Assembly: GCA_945861275.1 (NCBI GenBank) | Contig: CAMATZ010000010.1 | Location: 1-64,000 of the forward strand | Reading direction: 5' to 3' | Origin: Bordetella parapertussis | GTDB taxonomy: Bacteria > Pseudomonadota > Gammaproteobacteria > Burkholderiales > SG8-41 | Length of the DNA: 64,000 nucleotides | Shown here: piece by piece, positions 25,201 through 33,522 of the stretch | Layout of the letters: each line of letters starts with the position of its first letter | How positions within the stretch are numbered: the first letter of the stretch is position 1 | Position numbers and translations under genes: made by a program | Notes under the pieces: generated by a model | What the model saw: the letters and a program-made list of their open reading frames with translations, nothing else | Database searches by the model: none | Told to the model about the DNA's origin: nothing

Positions 25201-28021
25201 CGCCATCCGCGTGCGCCGCGACCAGCCAAACCTCGTTGGTGACGGGAGCGGTTGCTGCAGCGGGCGGCAGCCATTCACAACGCGCCTGACCCTGCGCATT
25301 GGTGGCGGCCTGGCAGGCGGCGTTTTCTTCGCCGGTCACCTCGAAATAACCGGCGCTGTTACTCCGCGCGCGCGCCACCGTGAAGCGCAGGTTCCTGCCG
25401 GAGAGGGGCTGATGCGTTGCGCCGAGCGCCACGCCCGCAAGCTCCACCGCGCGGGAGGCATTGCCGGCGGCGCCCGGCTGCACCGTCGCGCGCACACCCA
25501 CCTTCACCGGATGAGGCCACAGCGGCAAACGTTGCGCAATGGATTGCACTTCGCCATTGGGGTCAGAGAATTGCATTTCGGCCAGCAGCGTGATGGCGTG
25601 TTGCGCGGCGGGTGGATGGATGGTGGTGCGTGCCTCGCCCTTGTTGTCCAGCGTCAGCGCCAGCGCAGGCTCTGCTTGCGTGGCGAAGGGCGCCAGCCTG
25701 CGGTTGGTGAATTCAAAGCCCGCCACCAGTGCGGGCGCGCCCATCGTCCAGCGACCCTGCACGAACACCCGTTCGCCCGCTGCAGCGCCACCTGCGAGGT
25801 AGTTAAGCGACACTACGACAGGCAGTTCCTGCTGCGTCGCCGTACGCCATAGCGGCGCGCCGGAAAGTTGGGCATCAAACACCGGCGCGCGGAATTCCTC
25901 CACCTGAAATTGCGCGTCGTACGTCGCGCCCGATGCACTATCCTGTATGCGTGCGAGGTAGCGGCCGAGCTTGGCGTTTGCGGGAATGCGCCAGGTGCTG
26001 TGCGCCGCGCCGTGCGCATTCCACTGAATTTCGCTTTTGTGCACCGTCTCATTGAAATTAAAGCGAATTTCAAGTGTGCCTTTGCCGGCTGGCAGATGCG
26101 TGAAGCCGCTGGCGACTTGTTCGCGCACGTGGTTTTCAAGGTGCAGCGTTTCGCCCGCCTTGAGCAGCGTGCGATCCAGAATGGTGTGGCCCACCACCGG
26201 GCCGCTGCTTTGCCGCGGATTGTTGGCGCTGTTGAATTGCAATACCGCCAGGTCGTCGCCGTTGCGCACGACGACAGCGTGGCGGTCGGAATAAGACGCA
26301 CAACCTTTGCCCAGCGTAACGTTCACTGTGCCATCCGGCGCGGACTTGCCGCGCCAGATTAATGCGTCTTTGCAGTCGTACAGCGCCACCTCGACATTGC
26401 CTAGCGGCTTGCCATCATCGAAGCCCGTTACCCAGATCAGGGAGCCGCCGTGCGCACCCGCCCGCAGCGTGATGTTCAGATTGGTCACTTGCACCATCGC
26501 CGCACGCAGGCCGGGCGGGCGCTGGGCTTCGGCACGCGACGCGCGGAACGCCGGGCTGTCGATCTCGACCAGCCACAGCCCGGGTTTGCCGAGCGGCAAA
26601 CCGTGAAACGCCATCGCGCCGGCGTCGGTAGCCACCGGTAAATCCACCGGCGCGGGTAGCTGCGAAGCGTGTTGCGCCAGCACCGGATAGCGCACGCCAC
26701 CATCCTGGCGTGGCCAATCGTGCGCGGCACGCAGCAGCGCCAGGGCGGTTGTTTCCGCGGCTACACCCTGTTCACCGCCGATGCGCACACCCCTGGCTGT
26801 GAGGCGGCGTTCAACATATCGTGCCGCAATCACCAGTTGTGCGGGCTTGCCGCTTTCAGAGGTGCGCGCGAGCACGCCGTTGTGGTTGTGAACAAAACCC
26901 GCGTAAGGCGGAAGCCGGGCAATGTTGATGGTCTTGGGAAAATCGCCGAGGTTGCTGAGCGTGCGGCCGTCGCTATCAAGCAGCGTGCCGGTGAGCGACA
27001 CGCTGACTTTGCCGCCGTCATCGAACATCTCGAATGCGTCCGACGTGACATGGGTTTGTGGTGTGTTTTGAGTGAGCGGGCGCAGCGCCACGCGCCTGCT
27101 GCCACCCGCGACATCAGCGGCAACCCTGATTTTGTCGAGTTCCGCCGGCGCCACCGGCGCGCTGAAGCTGAAGTTAAGGCCGTTGCGCGGATCGCAACCG
27201 GGATTGCCGTCGAGCACGCCGCAGGTAACGTTCATGGTGAAGCGCGGGCGCACGCTGTAGTTGATGATTTGATCTGTGCGGCTCGCCACGCCACTTAACG
27301 CAGCAATGCGCGCGCCCCACACCAATCGCACCTTCGCGCTGTTGGCCAAGGGCCGGGCGCAGCGGTAGGCCATCCACCATTGTGTATCCCAGGTGTCCTC
27401 GTCAAAGCGCGGTTGCTGCAAGCGCAGCGCGCGCAACCCGTCTTCACGCGACAGGCGTTCGGTGCGCAGCGGCGCTTCGCCTTCGGCCTGGCATTGCAGA
27501 TGCTGATCGACACTCGCCAGATCGGGCCGGGCATCGGGCCGCAGCAGAAATATTTCCTGCTCCCTGATGCTGGCATTGCCGCCATATGGAATGGTGGTGA
27601 TCAGCTTGGGGCCGCCGGTGGTGAATTCCCACGGGCCGGCGCGCGCGACATCGCGCCCCTCCAGTGTTTTCACACTCTCGCGCAGCGTGACCACGCAGCG
27701 TGTGCCTATAGGCAGATCGCGCGCCCACTCAAATACAAAGCGCCGTGTATCAACCCAGCGGCCCTTGGGTTGCTCAGCTGTCCCCTGCGGACAGGTAACG
27801 GCAACAGGCGCCGCCGCATCGCCTTCGCCCAGACGCGCCATGTCGGCACTGAAGCGCACCGCCACTTGCTGGATGCGCCGTACCTCGCCCTGCGGCGAGA
27901 ATGACACGACTTCGGCCGGCGCGGCTGGCGTCTGTGCGGCGGCGGGCAGCAGCGTACAAAGCATCAGCGCGACGCATCTTAAAAATGGGGTCAGAGTGGA
28001 ATTAAAGGAATGCCGCATCAT
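22292..28021 (-). CDS. Bacterial alpha-2-macroglobulin family protein, 1909 aa
   Basis: This is a large periplasmic protease-trap protein. An export signal (about 10-30, ending PAAAQT) has no lipobox, unlike E. coli YfhM, which is a lipoprotein. MG-type beta domains fill the N-terminal two thirds, followed by the A2M domain (WQTEIVTDAQGTATLDVPLND) and the thioester motif CLEQ with Cys1448. Such proteins are thought to trap host or competitor proteases covalently. The usual partner, penicillin-binding protein 1C, is not adjacent. The first codons (FNSTLTPF) are encoded by a sequence like a dispersed repeat, so the N-terminus may be recently remodelled. Length is above the roughly 1600 of YfhM. 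Confidence 0.92.
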   Translation of the reverse strand: MMRHSFNSTLTPFLRCVALMLCTLLPAAAQTPAAPAEVVSFSPQGEVRRIQQVAVRFSADMARLGEGDAAAPVAVTCPQGTAEQPKGRWVDTRRFVFEWARDLPIGTRCVVTLRESVKTLEGRDVARAGPWEFTTGGPKLITTIPYGGNASIREQEIFLLRPDARPDLASVDQHLQCQAEGEAPLRTERLSREDGLRALRLQQPRFDEDTWDTQWWMAYRCARPLANSAKVRLVWGARIAALSGVASRTDQIINYSVRPRFTMNVTCGVLDGNPGCDPRNGLNFSFSAPVAPAELDKIRVAADVAGGSRRVALRPLTQNTPQTHVTSDAFEMFDDGGKVSVSLTGTLLDSDGRTLSNLGDFPKTINIARLPPYAGFVHNHNGVLARTSESGKPAQLVIAARYVERRLTARGVRIGGEQGVAAETTALALLRAAHDWPRQDGGVRYPVLAQHASQLPAPVDLPVATDAGAMAFHGLPLGKPGLWLVEIDSPAFRASRAEAQRPPGLRAAMVQVTNLNITLRAGAHGGSLIWVTGFDDGKPLGNVEVALYDCKDALIWRGKSAPDGTVNVTLGKGCASYSDRHAVVVRNGDDLAVLQFNSANNPRQSSGPVVGHTILDRTLLKAGETLHLENHVREQVASGFTHLPAGKGTLEIRFNFNETVHKSEIQWNAHGAAHSTWRIPANAKLGRYLARIQDSASGATYDAQFQVEEFRAPVFDAQLSGAPLWRTATQQELPVVVSLNYLAGGAAAGERVFVQGRWTMGAPALVAGFEFTNRRLAPFATQAEPALALTLDNKGEARTTIHPPAAQHAITLLAEMQFSDPNGEVQSIAQRLPLWPHPVKVGVRATVQPGAAGNASRAVELAGVALGATHQPLSGRNLRFTVARARSNSAGYFEVTGEENAACQAATNAQGQARCEWLPPAAATAPVTNEVWLVAAHADGEPHVATAILYDWQLRWAPSAAVLEIEGLNAQDANAALAPGDTAQLRVRAPFIPAAMLLTIEREGVLAHSVHTIDVAETRLPLELKGHYAPNVQIAASFVRPLSAAQATSQNPAGRLETSAQHAIMLRVRPTAYALAVTVKPQRDEARPRESVPVTVTVRTPQGAPAAGARVTLIAVDDALLALRPNSTWNLFAAMTRQRAAMFIHHTLATLLAREIATGRQRDFRPQDERLSQWDATQPGVRGFDRPTPALRAAAYPAAAPPPTAAGGATGAAGATVRSDFSSLALWQTEIVTDAQGTATLDVPLNDSLTRWRIVAVATHQADRFGTGDATLRTVQPLQVVSGLPLSVRSGDALVQKVTLRNTTKAPLTLDFSARAQLLSDDGLTVAADAARGLLISRRLTLKAEENQEVTWPVSVPEGVARMQWRIAVQSADLGDAIDIEQMVTPSVPITVRQALLLQVEKSATLPIAQPGGARANAGGVAVDWKASLGDAALIEVRKWMQAYPFICLEQKTSKLAALGDREGWELLMRELPKYLDNSGLARYFPATQLPGSETLTAYVLDTAAALKWSLPAPEKARMLHALREQFSGRAQALDWAPQDVSMARALALQATLIEQEPARALERVVSPLDMAALPTTALVDWVRYLLASPKDATNATNATRGDALKEAANTLRSRYDVQGTRLNWRNEARENWWWFMWNGNLAAARTAWIVNRWSLEDASWKDELPLLVTGLVGRQQQGHWGTTTANVWGAIALAEFARTREAEPVTGASSMRLGGQSATVTWPTVASTALSWPAQGAKDTLTLSHAGTGAPWATVAIRAAVKLDKPVAQGLSLSRAVTPVAQKVTGIWSVGDVARVTLSMSSSASLTWVVVRDPVPSGATILGRGLARESTLAQQGQQRAGAWPVFEERAAESYRGYYRYVPQGQWRVEYTVRLNNAGTFEFPPARVEAMYAPEIFGETPILPLIVQP
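27985..28007. repeat. Dispersed GGGGTCAGAGTGGAATT-type sequence at the start of the A2M gene
   Basis: The stretch, read as AATTCCACTCTGACCCCAT on the minus strand, resembles a short sequence I recall as recurrent near Y1-transposase (RAYT) associated repeats in proteobacteria. It encodes residues about 5-12 of the A2M protein. A partial relative (CTGACCCCTTTGAATTC) occurs in the first codons of lapG near 3413-3430. Confidence 0.4.
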
Positions 28022-28148
28022 AACTATTTGTTTTCATTGAGATTATTTCGTATATTGTAACGCGGGTACCTGCTATGTGCCTCTGCGGGCAGAATGTTCG
28101 CGCGCGCGGTGCCGGAGGAGCATCGTGGCGATTCGGACGCGACAGCAT

Positions 28149-29708
28149 TTACGCGTTGTGCGCGCCGGGTTTGCCCGTTTCAACCACAAACCCCGCCGAA
28201 TCTTTTATTACCGCCAGCGGATCGGTTACCCGGGAAAGCGTGCGCATCCGCACCTGGCATTGTCCGGGCGTGAGATCAAACGCGGTGTAGCCGCGTCGGG
28301 TCCCATCGTGGAATTTTAAATGCGGGTTGTTGAGGCGCGCGGCTTCCGAGGCTTTCAGATTGGGCCCTTGCGAGCTGATCGAGGTGCCGACGAATTCTGT
28401 CGCCACCACAGGTGACTTCGCATCATCGAAGTTCACTTTAAGATCAGCAACGATGCCCGTGTGCACATCGCCGCCGAGCACCAGTGGATTGCTGATCCTG
28501 CGTTGCGCGATGAAGCCGAGCAGCCGTTCGCGCGCTTTGGGGTAGCCGTCCCAACCGTCGGTCCAGTACGCGGGTTCCGTGTGCGCGCCGCGCGTATTTT
28601 GCGCCATCAGCGTTTGCTGCGCGATGATGTTCCAGCCCGCGGTGGATTTCGCCAGTGCGGCTTCGAGCCAGCGTTCCTGCTCGATGCCGAGTAGCGTGAG
28701 GTTTGGCGATAGACGTTGCGCACATGCCGCTGCTTTAACCACCGCGCTGCCGCCGCGTTCGGGGCGCGCGCACACCTGATGCGAGCGGTACTGGCGATCG
28801 TCAAGCACGTAAAAACGCGCAAGTTGTCCAAACGCGGTTTGCATATACAGTTGCGCATTTGGCCCGCGCGGACGCGCCGATGCGGGCAACGGCATGTGCT
28901 CGTAGTAGGCTTGATAGGCTGCCGCGCGGCGCTGCAAAAATTCGGCGGGCGGATCGAGATATTGCGAGCGGTCATTCGCGTAGTCGTTGCTGACTTCGTG
29001 ATCATCCCAGGTCACCAGCCACGGGAACGCGGCATGTGCCGCCTGCAGATCAGCATCGCTTTTATACAACGCATAACGATTGCGGTAATCGGCGAGCGTC
29101 ACTGCTTCAGGGCTGTCGTGGCTGCGCACGCGGTTGTTGCCCCATGACGACTCATATATGTAATCGCCGACATGGATCACCAGATCCAGATCTTCGCGCG
29201 CCATATGGCGATAGGCGCTGAAGTAACCCTGCTCATACTGCTGGCACGAAGCCAGCGCGAAACGCAAGCGGCCGTTCGCGGCAGCGGCGGCAGGCGCGGT
29301 GCGAAAGCGACCTGCCGCGCTGGTCGCTGCGCCCGCATGGAAGCGATACCAGTACCAGCGCGCGGGTTGCAAGCCGTTGATTTCCGCATGCACTGAGTGG
29401 GCGAGTTCCGGCACGGCGCGCTCAATGCCCTTGTGCAGCACGGTGCTGAATGATTCGCTGTCCGCGATTTCCCACACCACTTCCACCGCAACATCGGGCA
29501 TGCCGCCGCCGTCAAGCGCTTCGGGCGCAAGCCGCGTCCACAACACAATGCCATCAGGTTGCGGATAACCGGATGCAACACCCAGTGTGAACGGGTTTTT
29601 CGCGAAACGGGGTTGTGCGAGCAGGCGCGGTGCGCACAGCATGCCGGCCGCTGCGTATGCCGCCAGCACCGCGGACCGCGCGACAAACGAGCGGCGCGTA
29701 AGCGTCAT
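28149..29708 (-). CDS. phoD: PhoD-family alkaline phosphatase/phosphodiesterase
   Basis: This 519-aa protein has a Tat signal (TRRSFVARSAV) for export of a folded metalloenzyme. Metal and active-site segments of PhoD are visible: FALASCQQYEQGYF, HVGDYIYES, WDDHEVSNDYA and GGDVHTGI, after an N-terminal Ig-like domain (FTLGVASGYPQPDGIVLWTRL). PhoD releases phosphate from phosphodiesters and monoesters using Fe3+/Ca2+. It is probably induced by phosphate starvation, though I see no clear Pho box. Upstream on the same strand, 66 bp away, lies a secreted hypothetical gene. Confidence 0.92.
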   Translation of the reverse strand: MTLTRRSFVARSAVLAAYAAAGMLCAPRLLAQPRFAKNPFTLGVASGYPQPDGIVLWTRLAPEALDGGGMPDVAVEVVWEIADSESFSTVLHKGIERAVPELAHSVHAEINGLQPARWYWYRFHAGAATSAAGRFRTAPAAAAANGRLRFALASCQQYEQGYFSAYRHMAREDLDLVIHVGDYIYESSWGNNRVRSHDSPEAVTLADYRNRYALYKSDADLQAAHAAFPWLVTWDDHEVSNDYANDRSQYLDPPAEFLQRRAAAYQAYYEHMPLPASARPRGPNAQLYMQTAFGQLARFYVLDDRQYRSHQVCARPERGGSAVVKAAACAQRLSPNLTLLGIEQERWLEAALAKSTAGWNIIAQQTLMAQNTRGAHTEPAYWTDGWDGYPKARERLLGFIAQRRISNPLVLGGDVHTGIVADLKVNFDDAKSPVVATEFVGTSISSQGPNLKASEAARLNNPHLKFHDGTRRGYTAFDLTPGQCQVRMRTLSRVTDPLAVIKDSAGFVVETGKPGAHNA

Positions 29709-29773
29709 TGCCGTACGCCGATTTGTGCGCTTACGGCATGCGGGCGGCCGTCATGCACTGTCTGCTTCACCGC

Positions 29774-30457
29774 TTAGCCCGGCAATTTCAGCACGCTGAA
29801 TTTGCCTTTGATGTCCCAGTCGATGTTAATTTTCGGCTGCGCCTTGCCGGTGGTGTCGGCGGGAATCGCGCGCTTTGAGGCCAGCGTGCCCTTGCCGCCC
29901 TCCTTCAGTTCGGCGCTGAAGCCCTGGAAATCCTGCGAAACCTTGTCGGGATTTCCAGGGCTGCGCGGGAACGTATTGTTGCGATGCGCACCGCCGCAAT
30001 CCACCGAAGTGAACATGGCAATCTTGGCGTTATCCAACCCCTTTTGCTCCAGCGTCGCAGGGGTAAGCCCGTCCTTCAGATCAATGTTAAAGCGCAGCGC
30101 AATGGCATTTTGAATTTCGTTTTGCCGTTTGAAGTCTTTCAGAATGGCGCCTTTGTAACCGAAATCCTCCGCGCCCATGTACACGCCATCGGGCTTTTTG
30201 CGCATGGCGTCGCGCGCAGCCCACCACTGTTTTTCCTCGGCAGTGAGCTTGGTCTTGAACACATGAACGCGCACGCTCCATTGCTTGCGCCCGAAAAATT
30301 CCGCCTTGTCGTTTACGTAGGCGACTGTATCTGTCAGCGGAATTTTTGTTTTATCACACGTCAAATTACCGCTGATATCCTGCGCGCCGGCAAGCGAAAA
30401 ATGACTTAGCGCCGCAAATACGCCGCTACATACTGCCATTCCGAGTTTGCTATTCAT
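29774..30457 (-). CDS. Secreted hypothetical protein, 227 aa
   Basis: The family is not recognised. The start at 30457 is chosen because GGAGG precedes it and a signal peptide follows (about 1-25, ending SLAGA-QDI). The mature protein contains LTCDKTKIPLTDTVAYVNDKAE, MGAEDFGYKGAILKDFKRQNE, a SVDCGGAHRNNTFPRSPG block and a C-terminal INIDWDIKGKFSVLKL. Two cysteines may be linked. It lies between PhoD and the aldolase gene on the same strand, without an obvious functional link. Confidence 0.7.
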   Translation of the reverse strand: MNSKLGMAVCSGVFAALSHFSLAGAQDISGNLTCDKTKIPLTDTVAYVNDKAEFFGRKQWSVRVHVFKTKLTAEEKQWWAARDAMRKKPDGVYMGAEDFGYKGAILKDFKRQNEIQNAIALRFNIDLKDGLTPATLEQKGLDNAKIAMFTSVDCGGAHRNNTFPRSPGNPDKVSQDFQGFSAELKEGGKGTLASKRAIPADTTGKAQPKINIDWDIKGKFSVLKLPG

Positions 30458-30518
30458 TTTGATCCTCCGGTGATGGAAATGAAAAAATGAACCTGTAACG
30501 CAATAGGAATCAGGCAGG

Positions 30519-31214
30519 CTAAACGTTGCCCCTGATACCCTGCAGAAATGCCTTGGAGCCGCGGGCCATGAATTGCTTTTGATGCACGTTGATCCAGCGC
30601 AAGCCCAGGCCGATGTAATGCTGCACGGCATCGATTTCGTCCTGCACGTTCATGCCCGCGATTTTGCCGGCATCCGCTATACGCTTGATGGTGTCTTCAA
30701 CCGCGGCCTTGACTTTTGGGTGCTTGCGCTGGCCCTTGAGGCCCATCGATTCCGCAAGATCGTTCTGGCCGATGTAGAACACATCGATTTCCTGCATTTT
30801 CAGCAGCGCCGGCAGATTGTCCATGGCCTCCTGCGATTCGACCATCATCAGCAGAATTTTTTCGCGATAGTCGCCATCGCCCCAGCGCCGCAGACCTTCG
30901 ATGATGCGCGTGGCGTCGGCGACGTTGTGCACATGGGGCGCCTGTATGCCGCCCGCGCCGCAACTTAAGAAACGATTGATGAGTCCGGGTTCGTTGCTCC
31001 ACGGACGCAGCACCGAATGCATGTTCGCGAGCCGCGCGGCGCGCGCCAGTTCCGCGACCAGCTTGAAATCGGTGGTGCTGTGCTCGCAATCGATAAACAG
31101 CAGGTCGAAGCCGATGGCGCCGATGAATTCCACCATTTCCGCTGTCGGAAAATCCGCATTGCAAACGGAAATAATCTTTTGTGCGAACAACTGCTGCTTG
31201 GTCTTAAGCGTCAT
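30519..31214 (-). CDS. HpcH/HpaI-family class II aldolase/citrate lyase-like protein
   Basis: This 231-aa TIM-barrel enzyme has family segments IDCEHSTTDF (catalytic His/Glu region), RPWSNEPGLINRFLSCGAGG then IQAPHV, VESQEAM (metal Glu) and YIGQNDLAESMG (metal Asp). The family cleaves 2-keto-3-deoxy sugar acids or related hydroxy-oxo acids into pyruvate (or relatives) and an aldehyde. The ATG at 31214 lies just before the stop of the enolase-superfamily gene, so the dehydratase and aldolase are co-transcribed and probably act in sequence on one sugar acid. Confidence 0.88.
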   Translation of the reverse strand: MTLKTKQQLFAQKIISVCNADFPTAEMVEFIGAIGFDLLFIDCEHSTTDFKLVAELARAARLANMHSVLRPWSNEPGLINRFLSCGAGGIQAPHVHNVADATRIIEGLRRWGDGDYREKILLMMVESQEAMDNLPALLKMQEIDVFYIGQNDLAESMGLKGQRKHPKVKAAVEDTIKRIADAGKIAGMNVQDEIDAVQHYIGLGLRWINVHQKQFMARGSKAFLQGIRGNV

Positions 31215-31221
31215 GTGGTAC

Positions 31222-32349
31222 TCACGCGGCGTGTTTTTTTGCGTAATCCCAATCGATCTCGATACCGAAGCCGGGCCTGTCATTCATATAGACGTAACTG
31301 TCACGCACCTGCGCGCGCTCACTGAACAACCCGTGCCAGATCGGATCGCGGTCGGGCGAGCCATGTGACTCGACGGCGAAGCCGGTGCGCGGAAACGCTG
31401 CCACCAGATGGCAATGCAGTTCCGGCGCGTGATGCGGCGTGATCATCACGCCGAGTTGATCGGCGATGTGCGCCACGCGCAAGGACTCGGTGAAACCGGC
31501 GTAGCGTGTGGAATCAAATTGCACATAGCGGATCGAGCCGTTGCCCATGAAGTCGCGCGTGGTGAAACGCGTGAGTTCGCGTTCGCCGTGCGCCAGCGGT
31601 ATCGGCGTGGCTTTGGCCAGCAGCGCGAAATCCGCCGGCTGCAAATACCAGTGCAGCGGCTCTTCCAGCCAGAAGATGTCGTAGGGCGAGACCGCGCGTG
31701 CGAATGCTATGCACGCGGGCAGATCGTAAGCCGCATTCATGTCGAGCATCAGCGAAATATCCGGCCCGATCGCCGCGCGCGTGGCGCGGATGCGGGTGAC
31801 TTCGTTGGCGAGGGTGTCCGCGCCGGTCTTGAGCTTGACGGCCTTGTAGCCGCGCTCGACAAAGCCCGCGAGTTCGTCGGCGCAGGCAGTGAGTTTCGCG
31901 CCCTCGACATAGTATCCGCCGGTGCCGTAGGTGAATACCGGTTTGTTTGCCGCGCCCAGCAGGCTGTACACCGGCATGCCCGCCGCCTTGCCTTTGACGT
32001 CCCACAGCGCCATGTCGATGCCGCCGATAGCCGCCATGATTTGCGGGCGCGCGCTGCGTGCCAGTCCCCCCACGCCGGGTTGGGGCGAGGTGAGCGCAAA
32101 GAGTTTTTCCCATACGTCCACATGGGCCAATGCATTCATGCCGATCACGTGCGGCGCGAGCTTGGTGGTCCACGCGGCAATATCCTTCATCGGCGTGCTG
32201 CTGACCTGCCCGTAACCCTTGATGCCGTCGCTGGTCACGACTTCAACCAGCAGCAGCGTGACGTCGTCGCGCGATTCGTGCGCGGTGTGTTGCCTGTGCT
32301 TTAGCGGCGCGGCAATCGGATAGGTGTTGATGGCGGCGATGTGGCTCAT
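31222..32349 (-). CDS. Mandelate racemase/enolase-superfamily dehydratase
   Basis: This 375-aa protein has a capping domain (about 1-125) and a barrel with KLKTG (the KxK catalytic lysines), LMLDMNAAYD (metal Asp), WLEEPLHW (metal Glu), HGERE (third acidic ligand) and TPHHAPE (His of the His-Asp dyad). These fit the MR/sugar-acid dehydratase branch. With the Bug receptor 8 bp upstream and the aldolase 7 bp downstream, it forms an uptake-dehydration-cleavage operon for an unidentified sugar or hydroxy acid (inference). Confidence 0.9.
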   Translation of the reverse strand: MSHIAAINTYPIAAPLKHRQHTAHESRDDVTLLLVEVVTSDGIKGYGQVSSTPMKDIAAWTTKLAPHVIGMNALAHVDVWEKLFALTSPQPGVGGLARSARPQIMAAIGGIDMALWDVKGKAAGMPVYSLLGAANKPVFTYGTGGYYVEGAKLTACADELAGFVERGYKAVKLKTGADTLANEVTRIRATRAAIGPDISLMLDMNAAYDLPACIAFARAVSPYDIFWLEEPLHWYLQPADFALLAKATPIPLAHGERELTRFTTRDFMGNGSIRYVQFDSTRYAGFTESLRVAHIADQLGVMITPHHAPELHCHLVAAFPRTGFAVESHGSPDRDPIWHGLFSERAQVRDSYVYMNDRPGFGIEIDWDYAKKHAA

Positions 32350-32357
32350 GATGGGTG

Positions 32358-33374
32358 TTATGGTGCCTTTTTGACGCCTATGTATTCCATGAAATCACCC
32401 ACGGTGGGCATTTGTTTGGCGAGATATTGTGTGACCGCGGCGCTGCCCATGTAAGTGTTTTCGTACATGTTTTTGGTGGCGTAGTCGCGCCATTGCGCGC
32501 TCTTGTGCACGCGTTCCGCAGTGGCCTCCATCAGCGCAAGCGTTTCTTTGGATACGCCCGCGGGCATGGCAAGGCCACGGCCGCCGCCGACATGGATGTT
32601 GTACCCCAGTTCTCGCAGCGTGGGCACGTCGGGCAGACCCGACAGGCGGCGCTCGGCCGGCACTGCGAGGATGCGCAGTTTTTTCGCTTCCACGCCGCTT
32701 AACACTTCGCTCACGTTTTCCATGGTGAGATCGACGTGTTTACCCATCACCGCCGCCATCGCGTCGCTGCCGCTTTTAAACGAGACATGCTTGAATTTCG
32801 CGCCGCTGGCTTTTTCGATCTGATACTGCAAAAAGCGCGCGGTGCCGGTAGCCGAGGAAATGCCGTTGACCACGCTGTCCGGCGATTGTTTCGCGGCGTC
32901 GATCAATTCCTTGAAATTCTTGAAACGCGAATCCACGGGCACGGTAAATGCCTGCAAATCGAATCCGAATAGCGCCACCGGCGTGTAGATGTCGAGCGCG
33001 AGGCCGAGATCGGGGCGGTGCGCCAGCGCGAGCACAATGGTGCTCGACATCGACAGCAGGTAATGCGGGTCGCCGCGTTTGGATTTGATAAAGGTGGAGG
33101 CCACTGCGCCGCTGCCGCCGGGACGATTGACCACGGTGAAGGGTTGCGGCAACAGTTTTTCGCGTGCGCTGATCTCGGCGACAAGGCGTCCGAAAACGTC
33201 TTGCCCGGCGCCAGGATTGCTGTGGATGACCATTTCTATCGGGCGGCTGGGAAAAGCCTGTCCTGAGCCTGTCGAAGGGGCCTGCGCCTGTATCGCGGCG
33301 GGCGCAAAAGCGGCCGCCAGCGCCAGCGTGCCGGCAGCGCATTGCAGACGAAAACGGTTTTGACGCAAGTGCAT
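32358..33374 (-). CDS. Bug-family receptor carrying a dispersed repeat in its N-terminus
   Basis: This 338-aa tripartite-tricarboxylate receptor has a signal peptide (about 1-31, ending AIQA-QA), PSRPIEMVIHSNPGAGQDVFGRL and NRPGGSGAVA, typical for Bug proteins. The start at 33374 follows a GAGGAG ribosome site; a longer version upstream lacks one. Between signal peptide and mature domain the residues APSTGSGQAF are encoded by a known-looking dispersed repeat (33256-33278). It is first in the operon with the dehydratase and aldolase, so the ligand is probably their substrate. Confidence 0.9.
   Translation of the reverse strand: MHLRQNRFRLQCAAGTLALAAAFAPAAIQAQAPSTGSGQAFPSRPIEMVIHSNPGAGQDVFGRLVAEISAREKLLPQPFTVVNRPGGSGAVASTFIKSKRGDPHYLLSMSSTIVLALAHRPDLGLALDIYTPVALFGFDLQAFTVPVDSRFKNFKELIDAAKQSPDSVVNGISSATGTARFLQYQIEKASGAKFKHVSFKSGSDAMAAVMGKHVDLTMENVSEVLSGVEAKKLRILAVPAERRLSGLPDVPTLRELGYNIHVGGGRGLAMPAGVSKETLALMEATAERVHKSAQWRDYATKNMYENTYMGSAAVTQYLAKQMPTVGDFMEYIGVKKAP
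33256..33278. repeat. Dispersed CCTTCGACAGGCTCAGGACAGG-type repeat inside a coding region
   Basis: The bases, read on the minus strand as CTTCGACAGGCTCAGGACAG, match a short repeat I recall from many bacterial genomes, where its translations give peptides such as STGSGQA or DRLRTG. Here it is in frame and adds a Ser/Gly-rich linker after the signal peptide. Confidence 0.6.
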
Positions 33375-33522
33375 GATCGATCTCCTCGTGATTTGTTTGA
33401 AATGTGCGCTACTTTTCGTAGCATAACGCACCGCCGCGAGCATGCTGCTAGTCTGTTGTAACCATTTGTTTTTGCTAACTATTTTTGATGCGTGCGCGAC
33501 GTAGTATGATGCCCCACCCCGC

